From Malonomonas sp036526255 (GTDB lineage Bacteria; Desulfobacterota; Desulfuromonadia; Desulfuromonadales; Geopsychrobacteraceae): 64,000 nt of DNA. A program made the position numbers and the translations under genes. The stretch lies in contig DATCYW010000008.1 of the NCBI GenBank assembly GCA_036526255.1, forward strand, positions 23,492 to 87,491, read 5' to 3'. Each line of letters starts with the position of its first letter. Position 1 is the stretch's first letter. Positions 53,267 through 61,939 of the stretch are shown piece after piece. The notes below the pieces were generated by a model. That model ran no database searches. It saw nothing but the letters and a program-made list of their open reading frames with translations, and was not told the DNA's origin.

Positions 53267-54592
53267 ATGATGAATGTTACCGTTGAAGAAGTAAGTGCTA
53301 TCCGCAAAAAACTGATCATTGAAGTTGCTGCCGATGTTGTCGCAACCGAGATTGAAAAAGCATATCAGAAGGTGGCAAAAACTGCCGATCTTAAAGGTTT
53401 CCGTAAAGGTAAGGTACCTCGCGCTATCCTTGAAAAGCATTATGCTCCGCGGGTGGCGAGTGATGTCGCCGGCTCGCTGGTGAACAACAGCCTCTATAAA
53501 GCGATGATTGAGAACAAGATTGAGCCGGTTTCACAGCCGGAAATCATTGAGTCGGGAGCGGTCGCCAAAGGGCAGTCGTACTCTTATCAGGCCGAAGTCG
53601 ATGTCCGCCCGCAGGTCGTTGCTAAAGACTACACTGGCTTGAAGCTGGAAAAAGAAAAATTCTCTTTCAATGAGGATGTCGTTGAGCAGCAACTTGCGCA
53701 GATGGCGACTTCTCGCGTTCAACTGGACGTTACCAGCCGCAAAAAAGCGCGCGAAGGGGATACCGTTATCATCGACTTTACCGGTTTCCTTGACGGCACA
53801 GAATTCGAGAACGGCGCGGCCAAAGATTACCAGCTTGAGCTCGGCTCCGGCAGTTTCATCCCTGGCTTTGAAGAGCAGGTCGTGGGTATGAAGCGCGAAG
53901 AGGAAAAAGAGATCAACGTAAACTTCCCGGAGAGTTATGGCGCTAAGGAACTAGCGGGGAAGCCGGTTGTGTTTAAAGTGGTGCTGAACGAGATCAAGGA
54001 AAAGATCGAGCCGAAGATTGATGATGATTTCGCCAAGGAGTCCGGGGCGGAAAGTCTGGCAGCGCTCAAGGCATCGATTCGTGAGAATGCCGTCAAGCAG
54101 GAAGAAGGGCGGATTAAAGGTCAACTTCAGGAGCAGCTGATGAATGCTCTGGTGGCAAACAATCCTTTTGAAGTGCCCGAAGGGATGGTCGAGAATCAGC
54201 TGCTGCACCTCAAGGACAACTTTACCCAGCGGCTTAAGTCGCAAGGCATGAGCCTGGAAATGCTTGGCCTGAACGACGAGAACTTCAATAAGACCTATCA
54301 CGACATGGCTCTTCAGCAGGTGAAGGGTGAGCTGCTGCTCGATTCGATCGCTGAGCAAGAAAAACTCACTGCCGATGATGCTGAAGTTGAAGAGAAGATC
54401 AAGTCGATCGCTGAAGAAGCCAATGCTCCGTTGGCCGACGTGCAGAAGTACTTCGAAAATGCTCAGGCTCGTGATGGTCTGCGCGGGCAGTTGCTCAGCG
54501 ACAAGGTGATCGCTGCTCTACTCGAGAAGTCGGTCGTTACCGAAGTTGAACCAAAACAGCAGCAGGAAGAAGCTACCGAGAAGGAATCCTGA
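53267..54592 (+). CDS. tig: Trigger factor
   Basis: Ribosome-bound chaperone and prolyl isomerase that receives nascent chains, 441 residues. The N-terminal ribosome-binding domain has the signature GFRKGKVPRAILEKHY (about 46-61), the FKBP-type domain lies at about 155-245 (GDTVIIDFTGFLDGTEF), and the helical C-terminal domain follows. AAGGAAGG precedes tandem ATG codons; the first is taken. The frame reaching back into tRNA-Leu is not coding. It heads the tig-clpP-clpX-lon cluster. Confidence 0.97.
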   Translation: MMNVTVEEVSAIRKKLIIEVAADVVATEIEKAYQKVAKTADLKGFRKGKVPRAILEKHYAPRVASDVAGSLVNNSLYKAMIENKIEPVSQPEIIESGAVAKGQSYSYQAEVDVRPQVVAKDYTGLKLEKEKFSFNEDVVEQQLAQMATSRVQLDVTSRKKAREGDTVIIDFTGFLDGTEFENGAAKDYQLELGSGSFIPGFEEQVVGMKREEEKEINVNFPESYGAKELAGKPVVFKVVLNEIKEKIEPKIDDDFAKESGAESLAALKASIRENAVKQEEGRIKGQLQEQLMNALVANNPFEVPEGMVENQLLHLKDNFTQRLKSQGMSLEMLGLNDENFNKTYHDMALQQVKGELLLDSIAEQEKLTADDAEVEEKIKSIAEEANAPLADVQKYFENAQARDGLRGQLLSDKVIAALLEKSVVTEVEPKQQQEEATEKES

Positions 54593-54594
54593 TT

Positions 54595-55179
54595 ATGAGT
54601 CTGGTGCCGATGGTCGTTGAGGATACCGGTCGTGGCGAACGTGCCTATGACATTTACTCCCGGTTACTGAAAGATCGGATTATTTTTCTCGGTGGAGCCA
54701 TAGAGGATCATATGGCCAACCTGATCATTGCCCAGCTGCTGTTTCTCGAATCAGAAGATCCGGATCGCGATATCCATCTGTATGTTAACTCGCCAGGCGG
54801 CGTGGTGACCGCCGGTATGGCAATTTATGACACCATGCAGTATCTGAAAGCGCCGGTATCGACCATCTGCGTCGGCCAAGCTGCAAGTATGGGTGCGATT
54901 CTGCTGGCGGCGGGTGCTCCAGGCAAGCGATTTGCTCTGCCGCACGCGCGGATCATGATCCATCAGCCGCTGGGCGGTTTTCAGGGGCAAGCCACTGACA
55001 TCAACATTCACGCCCAGGAAATTCTGCGCATGCGTGACAGCCTGAACGGCATCCTGTCCAAGCATTCCGGGCAGGCAATTGAAAAGGTTGCCGCCGATAC
55101 CGATCGTGATTTTTTCATGGATGGCGAAGCAGCGCGCGGTTATGGTATTATCGATTCCATTGTGCAGCGTAAGGTTTAA
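54595..55179 (+). CDS. clpP: ATP-dependent Clp protease proteolytic subunit
   Basis: The serine peptidase core of Clp, 194 residues. The catalytic triad is at canonical numbering: S98 (GQAASMGAI), H123 (ARIMIHQPLGG) and D172 (DTDRDFF). It starts 2 bp after the tig stop. It forms a double heptamer that takes substrates from ClpX encoded next. Confidence 0.98.
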   Translation: MSLVPMVVEDTGRGERAYDIYSRLLKDRIIFLGGAIEDHMANLIIAQLLFLESEDPDRDIHLYVNSPGGVVTAGMAIYDTMQYLKAPVSTICVGQAASMGAILLAAGAPGKRFALPHARIMIHQPLGGFQGQATDINIHAQEILRMRDSLNGILSKHSGQAIEKVAADTDRDFFMDGEAARGYGIIDSIVQRKV

Positions 55180-55202
55180 CTTGGTCTCTGGAGGTGGAAT
55201 AC

Positions 55203-56450
55203 GTGAAGTCTAAAGATGAATCAGGACAATTGACTTGTTCCTTTTGTGGTAAGTCTCAGGATGAAGTCAAAAAACTGATTGCTGGACCTACGGTCTATAT
55301 ATGCGACGAATGTATCGAACTTTGCAACGATATCATTGACGAAGAGGCGCGTCTTGACGATGCGTCTGAAGACAGTGCGCGGAACCTGCCGAAGCCTGCT
55401 GAGATCAAAGATATCCTTGATGAATATGTCGTTGGCCAGGAACGTGCGAAAAAGATTCTCTCGGTCGCCGTTTACAATCACTACAAGCGGGTTGAGTTTT
55501 CCGAAAAGAATACGGATATCGAGATCCAGAAAAGCAATATTCTGCTCCTTGGACCGACCGGTAGCGGCAAGACGTTGTTGGCTCAGACCTTGGCCAAAGT
55601 GCTGAACGTTCCTTTTGCGATTGCTGACGCGACCAATCTCACCGAGGCCGGCTATGTCGGTGAGGATGTCGAGAATATAATCCTGAACCTGTTGCAGGCG
55701 GCTGACTACGATTTGGAAAAGGCTCAGCGCGGCATCATCTATATTGATGAGGTCGATAAGATTGCCCGTAAGTCCGAATCTCCTTCGATCACCCGTGATG
55801 TTTCAGGCGAAGGGGTGCAGCAGGCGCTGTTGAAGATTATAGAGGGTACCACTGCCAGCGTTCCACCTAAGGGCGGACGCAAGCATCCGCAGCAGGAATT
55901 TCTCAAGGTCGATACGACCAATATTCTGTTCATTTGCGGTGGCGCTTTCTCCGGTATCGAAAAAATCATCAATCGGCGAATTGCGGCAAAGTCAATGGGT
56001 TTCGGTGCTGAAGTCCGTTCCCTTAAAGAAGAGAATCTTGGCAATCTGCTGAACAAGATTCAGCCGGCGGATCTGCTAAAGTTTGGCTTGATCCCTGAGT
56101 TCGTCGGTCGTCTGCCGATTGTTTCGACTCTCAACGAGCTGGACGAGGCGGCACTGATCCAGATTTTGCGCGAGCCGAAAAACGCTCTGGTGAAGCAGTA
56201 CCAGCGGCTGTTTGATATGGAGAAAGTCAACCTCAAGTTCACTGACGGTGCCTTGGTCGCAATTGCCCGGGAAGCGCTTGAGCGCAAGACTGGCGCACGC
56301 GGACTGCGTTCAATCCTTGAGAACGCGATGCTTGACGTTATGTATGATATCCCTTCGCAGGACCGGGTCAAAGAGGTGGTCCTCAACGAAGAGGTGATTA
56401 CTAAGGGCGCGAAGCCGATTATCCTTTATGATGTCGCTGAAAGTGCCTAA
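55203..56450 (+). CDS. clpX: ATP-dependent Clp protease ATP-binding subunit ClpX
   Basis: AAA+ unfoldase, 415 residues. The zinc-binding domain cysteines are C12, C15, C34 and C37. Walker A is GPTGSGKT near 117, Walker B region IIYIDEVDKIA, and sensor/arginine segments and the C-terminal domain (GARGLRSILENAMLDVMYD) are complete. The start is GTG at 55203 with GGAGG eight bases upstream (55190-55194); an in-frame GTG at 55194 overlaps that ribosome site and is rejected. Confidence 0.98.
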   Translation: MKSKDESGQLTCSFCGKSQDEVKKLIAGPTVYICDECIELCNDIIDEEARLDDASEDSARNLPKPAEIKDILDEYVVGQERAKKILSVAVYNHYKRVEFSEKNTDIEIQKSNILLLGPTGSGKTLLAQTLAKVLNVPFAIADATNLTEAGYVGEDVENIILNLLQAADYDLEKAQRGIIYIDEVDKIARKSESPSITRDVSGEGVQQALLKIIEGTTASVPPKGGRKHPQQEFLKVDTTNILFICGGAFSGIEKIINRRIAAKSMGFGAEVRSLKEENLGNLLNKIQPADLLKFGLIPEFVGRLPIVSTLNELDEAALIQILREPKNALVKQYQRLFDMEKVNLKFTDGALVAIAREALERKTGARGLRSILENAMLDVMYDIPSQDRVKEVVLNEEVITKGAKPIILYDVAESA

Positions 56451-56478
56451 TTCCTAATCTCTTTTCAAGTTTTTGATA

Positions 56479-56516
56479 GGAGCGTGGACTGTCGATAGTG
56501 GCAGCACGCTCCTTTT
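56479..56516 (+). terminator. Intrinsic terminator/attenuator between clpX and lon
   Basis: An 8-bp perfect stem (GGAGCGTG, 56479-56486, with CACGCTCC, 56505-56512) and an 18-base loop are followed by TTTTCTCTTT. It ends only about 20 bp before the lon start, so it could both end the tig-clpPX transcript and limit readthrough into lon. Confidence 0.7.
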
Positions 56517-56533
56517 CTCTTTACAGGTTATTT

Positions 56534-58879
56534 ATGTCTGAACAAAAAACTCAAATCGCCACCACAGCCGCTGTTCAGCTCCCCGTTCTGCCTTTGCGCG
56601 ATATTGTTGTTTTCCCGCACATGGTGGCTCCGTTGTTTGTCGGGCGCGCCCCCTCGATCGGTGCGCTGGAGGCAGCAACCGCAGCAGACAAGCAGATTTT
56701 TCTGATTTCCCAGATTGATCCGAAAGTCGACAATCCGACCGAAGAAGATCTTTATCGGGTCGGAACGATCGGCAAGGTCGCGCAATTGTTGAAATTGCCT
56801 GACGGCACGGTCAAGGTTCTGGTGGAGGGGCAGCGGCGTGCTCGAATCACAGAGTTTCTGCCGGGCGATGATCTGCTGCAGGCTATCGTTGAGCCGCTGA
56901 AAGAAGAAGTGACCCTGTCGCCGGAGATGGATGCGGTGATGCGTGCGATTCGCTCAACCTTCGACGCTTATGTCACCTTGAGCAAAAAGGTTCCGGCCGA
57001 AGTGAACGCAACCATCGCCGGAATCGATGACCCTTCGCGACTGGGGGATTCGGTTGCCGGTCATCTGCAGCTACCGATTGCTGAAAAGCAGGAAATCCTC
57101 GAGTTTATCAATCCGGCAGAGCGACTTGAGCACCTGTTGATGCTGCTAGAGCAGGAGAATGAAATCCTGCAGATCGAAAGCCGGATTCGCAGTCGTGTCA
57201 AGAGTCAGATGGAGCGCAGTCAGAAAGAATACTATCTGAACGAGCAGATGCGGGCGATACAGAAAGAACTTGGCGACAAGGACGAGTTCAAGCAGGAGAT
57301 CCTGCATTTTGAAGAACAGATTGCAAAAAAGAAGATGTCCAAAGAGGCGACCGACAAGGCCTATGCAGAGCTGCGCAAGCTGAAAATGATGTCGCCCATG
57401 TCGGCTGAGGCAACGGTCGTTCGCAATTATGTTGAATGCCTGCTGGCTCTCCCCTGGAAAAAGGGGACCAAGGATTGCCACGACCTGGGCAAGGCAGAGC
57501 AGATTCTTGATGCTGACCATTATGGTCTGGAAAAAGTCAAAGAGCGGGTGCTTGAATATCTGGCCGTGCAGGCATTGGTCAAGAAGATCAAGGGGCCAAT
57601 CCTCTGCCTGGTCGGCCCTCCGGGTGTTGGTAAGACGTCTCTCGGGCAGTCGATAGCAAAAGCCCTGGGTCGCAAGTTTTTACGGATTTCCCTCGGCGGA
57701 GTACGCGATGAAGCTGAAATTCGTGGTCATCGACGCACTTATATAGGTGCGATGCCGGGCAAGATTATTCAGGGGTTGCGTAAATCCGGGGTAAGAAATC
57801 CGGTATTCATGCTCGATGAAATTGACAAGATGAGTACAGATTTCCGCGGAGACCCCTCTTCGGCGTTACTGGAAGTTCTTGATCCTGAACAAAACAACAG
57901 CTTTGCCGATCATTTTCTCGACGTCGATTATGATCTGTCGCAGGTGTTGTTTGTGGCCACGGCGAATAACCTGCATGCGATTCCGCGCCCCCTGCATGAT
58001 CGACTCGAAGTGATCCGTATCGAGGGTTATTCAGAAGAAGAGAAGCTGCATATCGCCAAGCGCTATTTATTAGAGAAACAGGCGAAGGCTCACGGTCTTG
58101 CCGATGAGAAGGTTAACTTTTCCGATTCGGCCCTTTACGAGATTATCCGCCGCTACACTCGTGAAGCCGGGGTACGTAGTCTGGATCGAAGTATCGCTTC
58201 GGTTTATCGTAAACTGGCCAAACGCTTCTTGCAGGAAGGGTCCAAGAAGAGCTTTCAGGTCGGAGAGAAACAGATCGCAAAATATCTCGGTGTACCTACC
58301 TATGAGCACGGTGTCTGTGAGGAAGAAGACCAGGTTGGAGTCGCAACCGGTCTGGCCTGGACGGAAACCGGAGGCGAGCTGCTGATGATCGAGGTGACAA
58401 CTCTGCCAGGAAAAGGACATCTGGCGGTGACCGGAAAACTTGGTGATGTGATGCAGGAGTCAGCTCATGCCGCTATGACCTATATCCGTTCACGTTGGCA
58501 GCAGCTTGGTCTGGCAGAAGATTTTTATTCGAGTCTCGATATTCATGTTCATGTTCCAGAAGGCGCTGTACCTAAAGACGGCCCTTCAGCCGGAATAACT
58601 ATGGCGACAGCGATAGCTTCAGCCTTGACCGGACGAGCGGTACGTAAAGATCTGGCGATGACCGGGGAGGTGACGCTGCGTGGTCGGGTTCTGGCGATCG
58701 GTGGGATCAAGGAAAAACTGTTGGCTGCTCGTCGCGGTGGGATGGCTAAAGTCCTGTTGCCGGCTGAAAATGAAAAGCATCTTGCTGAGTTGCCAAAGGA
58801 ATTACAGCAGTCTCTGGAGATCGTAACCGTCGGTCATATGGATCAGGTTCTTGAGGCTTCATTGGTTTCTGTTAATTAG
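56534..58879 (+). CDS. lon: ATP-dependent protease La (Lon)
   Basis: Cytoplasmic AAA+ protease, 781 residues. The N-terminal substrate domain starts with LPVLPLRDIVVFPHM. Walker A is GPPGVGKTS near 360, Walker B FMLDEIDKM, and the Ser-Lys dyad is in KDGPSAGIT (about 685) and GGIKEKLLAA (about 727). The ATG at 56534 matches the family start; the upstream frame from 56498 lies within the terminator hairpin loop. The ribosome site (ACAGG) is weak. Confidence 0.97.
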   Translation: MSEQKTQIATTAAVQLPVLPLRDIVVFPHMVAPLFVGRAPSIGALEAATAADKQIFLISQIDPKVDNPTEEDLYRVGTIGKVAQLLKLPDGTVKVLVEGQRRARITEFLPGDDLLQAIVEPLKEEVTLSPEMDAVMRAIRSTFDAYVTLSKKVPAEVNATIAGIDDPSRLGDSVAGHLQLPIAEKQEILEFINPAERLEHLLMLLEQENEILQIESRIRSRVKSQMERSQKEYYLNEQMRAIQKELGDKDEFKQEILHFEEQIAKKKMSKEATDKAYAELRKLKMMSPMSAEATVVRNYVECLLALPWKKGTKDCHDLGKAEQILDADHYGLEKVKERVLEYLAVQALVKKIKGPILCLVGPPGVGKTSLGQSIAKALGRKFLRISLGGVRDEAEIRGHRRTYIGAMPGKIIQGLRKSGVRNPVFMLDEIDKMSTDFRGDPSSALLEVLDPEQNNSFADHFLDVDYDLSQVLFVATANNLHAIPRPLHDRLEVIRIEGYSEEEKLHIAKRYLLEKQAKAHGLADEKVNFSDSALYEIIRRYTREAGVRSLDRSIASVYRKLAKRFLQEGSKKSFQVGEKQIAKYLGVPTYEHGVCEEEDQVGVATGLAWTETGGELLMIEVTTLPGKGHLAVTGKLGDVMQESAHAAMTYIRSRWQQLGLAEDFYSSLDIHVHVPEGAVPKDGPSAGITMATAIASALTGRAVRKDLAMTGEVTLRGRVLAIGGIKEKLLAARRGGMAKVLLPAENEKHLAELPKELQQSLEIVTVGHMDQVLEASLVSVN

Positions 58880-58956
58880 CGATGTCGCCGCGTGATAGAT
58901 CGCAGAGAAAATGTCAGAGAAAAACTGTTCAACGCTGAAAAAATGGGGAAAACCGC

Positions 58957-58986
58957 TTGACAGTTTTTTTGCAAACCTGATATATC
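58957..58986 (+). promoter_or_regulatory. Candidate sigma70 promoter of the HU gene
   Basis: TTGACA (58957-58962) is a perfect -35 hexamer; TATATC (58981-58986) follows after 18 bp. It lies about 50 bp before the GTG start of HU. Confidence 0.65.
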
Positions 58987-59036
58987 TTAACCCGTTTTGA
59001 GGCCAAAATTAACTATACTCATTCAGGAGGCATACT

Positions 59037-59309
59037 GTGACTAAATCTGATCTGATCAATGCAATGGCAGAAAAAGCTGGACTGAGCAAAACTGATACCG
59101 AAGGTGCTCTTAAGGCATTTACTGAAGCTGTCACTGAAGCTCTGAAGGCAGGGGAAAAAGTTGCTCTGGTCGGTTTTGGCGTTTTCAGTGTTGGTACCCG
59201 CGCTGCTCGTACCGGACAGAACCCACAGACCGGTGCCAAGATTCAGATTGCTGCCGCCAATGTACCTAAGTTCAAGGCTGGCAAGTCTTTGAAGGACGCC
59301 GTAAATTAA
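59037..59309 (+). CDS. hup: DNA-binding protein HU
   Basis: A 90-residue HU/IHF-family nucleoid protein that binds and bends DNA as a dimer. It opens with TKSDLINAMAEKAGLSKTD and has the DNA-gripping arm (GTRAARTGQNPQTGAKIQI). AGGAGG lies upstream of the GTG start. It has its own strong promoter and a terminator, so it is probably monocistronic. The position after lon is conserved in many proteobacteria. Confidence 0.97.
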   Translation: MTKSDLINAMAEKAGLSKTDTEGALKAFTEAVTEALKAGEKVALVGFGVFSVGTRAARTGQNPQTGAKIQIAAANVPKFKAGKSLKDAVN

Positions 59310-59340
59310 TTACCGTACAACCTTAAAGAGTAACTGGAAG

Positions 59341-59400
59341 TAGGAAGCAAAGGCTGCCCGTCTCTATTCCCAATTGGGCAATAAAGTGCTTCCTATTTCT
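59341..59400 (+). terminator. Long hairpin after HU, probable terminator
   Basis: A 9-bp stem (TAGGAAGCA, 59341-59349, with TGCTTCCTA, 59387-59395) encloses a second 5-bp stem (TGCCC 59355-59359 with GGGCA 59376-59380) and is followed by TTTCTAT. It lies between HU and the tRNA cluster. Confidence 0.65.
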
Positions 59401-59406
59401 ATCTGC

Positions 59407-59483
59407 GGGGCTGTAGTAGAGTCGGTTACAACGCCGGCCTGTCACGCCGGAGGTCGCGGGTTCAAGTCCCGTCAGCCCCGCCA
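59407..59483 (+). tRNA. tRNA-Asp (anticodon GTC), copy 1, unusual D-arm
   Basis: Acceptor GGGGCTG/CAGCCCC, anticodon loop CTGTCAC in a five-pair GC stem, T-arm GCGGGTTCAAGTCCCGT, discriminator G and encoded CCA. The D-stem reads GTAG against CAAC, leaving an A12-A23 mismatch, whereas copy 2 has the regular GCTC/GAGC. It is probably functional but the D-arm is atypical. Confidence 0.9.
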
Positions 59484-59492
59484 TATTTTTAA

Positions 59493-59568
59493 GGGCGAAT
59501 AGCTCAGCTGGGAGAGCGCCTGCCTTACAAGCAGGATGTCGGGGGTTCGAGCCCCTCTTCGCCCACCA
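59493..59568 (+). tRNA. tRNA-Val (anticodon TAC)
   Basis: Acceptor GGGCGAA/TTCGCCC, D-arm AGCTCAGCTGGGAGAGC, anticodon loop CTTACAA, T-arm GGGGGTTCGAGCCCCTC, discriminator A and encoded CCA. It lies 9 bp after tRNA-Asp copy 1. Confidence 0.96.
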
Positions 59569-59573
59569 TTTAA

Positions 59574-59591
59574 GGGACTGTAGTAGGGTCG
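59574..59591 (+). repeat. tRNA-Asp 5'-end-like fragment
   Basis: These 18 bases match the first 18 bases of tRNA-Asp copy 1 (59407-59424) at 16 positions, including the unusual GTAGTAG D-arm segment. The similarity stops before the anticodon arm. It looks like a remnant of a third tRNA-Asp copy or a recombination scar. Confidence 0.6.
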
Positions 59592-59630
59592 CTAACGGCT
59601 TTACTGCAATTAGTAAGAAAAGTTTAATTA

Positions 59631-59707
59631 GGGGGTGTAGCTCAGTTGGTTAGAGCGCTAGCCTGTCACGCTAGAAGTCGCGAGTTCAAGTCTCGTCACT
59701 CCCGCCA
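59631..59707 (+). tRNA. tRNA-Asp (anticodon GTC), copy 2
   Basis: Acceptor GGGGGTG/CACTCCC with one G:U pair, regular D-arm AGCTCAGTTGGTTAGAGC, anticodon loop CTGTCAC, T-arm GCGAGTTCAAGTCTCGT, discriminator G and encoded CCA. Confidence 0.96.
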
Positions 59708-59714
59708 TTTAGAA

Positions 59715-59749
59715 AAAGAGGCAATCGATTACCGATTGCCTCTTTTTTT
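59715..59749 (+). terminator. Intrinsic terminator of the tRNA-Asp/Val/Asp cluster
   Basis: A 13-bp perfect stem (59715-59727 with 59733-59745) with a five-base loop runs into a seven-T tract. It lies just after tRNA-Asp copy 2. Confidence 0.92.
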
Positions 59750-59817
59750 GTTTTGTTTTCAATGTGAGAGTTTTTAAATTATGTTATCATTCCAAATTAA
59801 ACTTAAAGGAGACGTTA

Positions 59818-60774
59818 ATGTATAAAAAATTATCGTTGATCATATTTGTACTACTGCTTTCGTTTTGCAGTGCAGTGATGAATGTTTCAGCTGAGGAGAA
59901 TCTTGTTGCTAAAGTTGGCGGCGTTCCCTTTACCAGCTTCGATCTGCAACGTGAAATGAATAAAATCATGCCAATGCTGGTCTCTTTTCACGGGAAAGTC
60001 ACCAAGGAAAAACAGCTTGAGATTCAACAAAAGGCGTACGATGGTTTGATAGAGCGTGGTTACAAGGCCTGCGCGGCGCTAAATAGCAAACTGACCGTGC
60101 CTGACTCGGACGTCGCGGCTGTTATTGATAAAGCACGTGAACAACTGTCGCCGGAACAGTTTGAGCGCACAGTCGCCGCCGAAACTCTGGCCGGTTTAAA
60201 GGCTTCTGTGCGCCGGCAATTGCTGGCAGACGCGGCGGAAAAACAGTTCGTCGATGCGAAAATTTCTGTATCAGCAGAAACCGTTGCGGCTTTTTATGAA
60301 AAGCATAAAGAAACTTATCTGCGCCCACGGCAGTTTCGGGCAAGCCATATTCTTGTAAAAGTGGACCCCGCGTTGACCAAAGAGGACAGGGCTATTCTGA
60401 AAGCCAGGGCAGATGACTTGCTCGAAAAGGCCAGGACGACTGAGGATTTCTACAATCTGGCTTATTACAACTCAGATGATCGAACAAAATATGTCGGTGG
60501 TGACCTTGGTCTGTTTCATGAGGGGCAGACGGTTCCTGAATTTGAAGCGGCATTACAGGACATGAAGGTTGGTGAGATTTCGGATATTGTCACAACAATG
60601 TACGGATTTCATATTATCAAGTTGACCGAGAAAAACGAATCCCGCCAATTACTCTTTGAAGAGGTTTCCGAGCAGATCAAAAAGCTGCTTGAAGACCGGC
60701 AGCGCGAAGAACTCTATTCAGCCTGGATTGCTACGGCACGGGCTGATTGTCCAGTCGAAAAGTATCCCCGCTAA
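59818..60774 (+). CDS. Periplasmic parvulin-type peptidylprolyl isomerase
   Basis: A 318-residue SurA/PpiC-like protein with a signal peptide (about 1-26, ending NVSAEE), an N-terminal helical chaperone domain (about 28-175) and a rotamase domain (about 180-280; FRASHILVKVDP, GGDLGLFHEGQTVPEFEAAL, GFHIIKL). It would help fold or export proteins in the periplasm. AAAGGAGA precedes the ATG at 59818. It overlaps nothing but lies 1 bp before the NHL lipoprotein gene, so they are coupled; the cytochromes downstream are likely clients. Confidence 0.93.
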   Translation: MYKKLSLIIFVLLLSFCSAVMNVSAEENLVAKVGGVPFTSFDLQREMNKIMPMLVSFHGKVTKEKQLEIQQKAYDGLIERGYKACAALNSKLTVPDSDVAAVIDKAREQLSPEQFERTVAAETLAGLKASVRRQLLADAAEKQFVDAKISVSAETVAAFYEKHKETYLRPRQFRASHILVKVDPALTKEDRAILKARADDLLEKARTTEDFYNLAYYNSDDRTKYVGGDLGLFHEGQTVPEFEAALQDMKVGEISDIVTTMYGFHIIKLTEKNESRQLLFEEVSEQIKKLLEDRQREELYSAWIATARADCPVEKYPR

Positions 60775-60775
60775 G

Positions 60776-61819
60776 ATGGCCGGCAAAATCATCAGCAAAG
60801 GTATGTTGCTTGCTGTCGGTCTGTTGATGACGGCCTGTTCACCAATCTCGTCACCGGTCGTCTGGCAGACAGAAGGGCTCGAATGGGTTGCCCCGCCAGC
60901 ACCAGAACAGCCACGGATCCGTTTTTTACGTCAGATCGCCGGTCTGGACGATCTTCGCCAGGATGATACAGGTCGGCCGCTGTTTAAGTGGATCAGTGGT
61001 GAAAGCGCAGCAGAACTGCCCCTGTTGTCACCCTACGGTGTCGATGCCGATGGAGAAGGGCGTATCTGGGTGGCTGATCCCGGTTCAGCAGTCGTACATA
61101 TGATCGATATCGGTCGCAAGCGGATCGATTATCTGTCTGTTTTCGACGGCCGTCAACTTGTCAGTCCGGTCGGCGTTGCTTACGATCGAGTCAGGCAGAG
61201 ACTCTACGTTTCTGATTCTGGTCTGCTGGAAATTTTGCAGTTTGACGTCAATGGTAAGTATCAGAAGAGTTTGCGGCCTGCCGAAACCTTGCAGCGGCCC
61301 GGCGGGATTGCAATTGACTCAACAGGTCGACTTTATGTCGCTGACGCTCTGGCAGGTGACATCAAGGTTTTTTCTGTGACTGGAGAGGCATTGCCATCAA
61401 TCGGCAGCGCGCTGGCTGCTGATGGGAAATTCAATCGCCCGACCAATATTACACTTGATCGACAGGGGCGCATTTATGTTGTCGATGCGATGAACTTTCG
61501 TGTCGAGATCATTGGACTGCCTGGCGAAGTACCCTCCGCCATCGGCAGATTGGGAAATGTTCCTGGCAGTTTTGCCCGTCCGAGAGGAATCGCGCTTGAT
61601 TCGGAAGGGCATATCTATGTTTCAGACGCAGCATTTGACAATATTCAAATATTTGACCGGCAGGGGCAATTACTACTCATTCTGGGAAGCGGAGAAAAGG
61701 GCCCGGGGCAGTTCTGTATGCCAGCCGGAATGGTTACGGATCAGTGGGATAGGCTTTATGTTGTGGACAGCTGCGCGCATCGGGTCAAAGTCTTTCAGTT
61801 TTTAAGTGAGAATCATTAG
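60776..61819 (+). CDS. NHL-repeat beta-propeller lipoprotein
   Basis: A 347-residue protein with a lipoprotein signal (LLMTAC, lipidated cysteine near 21) followed by NHL repeats (SPYGVDADGEGRIWVADPGS; GGIAIDSTGRLYVADALAG; NITLDRQGRIYVVDAMNFR; GIALDSEGHIYVSDAAFDN) that should form a six-bladed propeller. It is anchored in the cell envelope. It starts 1 bp after the PPIase stop. Similar propellers accompany multiheme cytochromes in Geobacter-type genomes, where a role in assembly or electron-transfer complexes is suspected. The longer frame from 60656 lies inside the PPIase gene. Confidence 0.88.
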   Translation: MAGKIISKGMLLAVGLLMTACSPISSPVVWQTEGLEWVAPPAPEQPRIRFLRQIAGLDDLRQDDTGRPLFKWISGESAAELPLLSPYGVDADGEGRIWVADPGSAVVHMIDIGRKRIDYLSVFDGRQLVSPVGVAYDRVRQRLYVSDSGLLEILQFDVNGKYQKSLRPAETLQRPGGIAIDSTGRLYVADALAGDIKVFSVTGEALPSIGSALAADGKFNRPTNITLDRQGRIYVVDAMNFRVEIIGLPGEVPSAIGRLGNVPGSFARPRGIALDSEGHIYVSDAAFDNIQIFDRQGQLLLILGSGEKGPGQFCMPAGMVTDQWDRLYVVDSCAHRVKVFQFLSENH

Positions 61820-61939
61820 GAAAGAAGCTTTAGGCGTCAATATTGCAGCCGTTTGGTAAGCGCCGGTTGGCTATCGGTAAGTTTTAAAGAGACTCGCACG
61901 GTTTTCCCGCATGTCCTGAATAAGTAAATGAGGCACTAT

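Noticed and set aside
61820..61939. Possible c-di-GMP (GEMM) riboswitch before the tetraheme gene, as found near cytochrome genes in Geobacter
   Set aside because: The conserved core and tetraloop-receptor sequence are not present here or after the octaheme gene.
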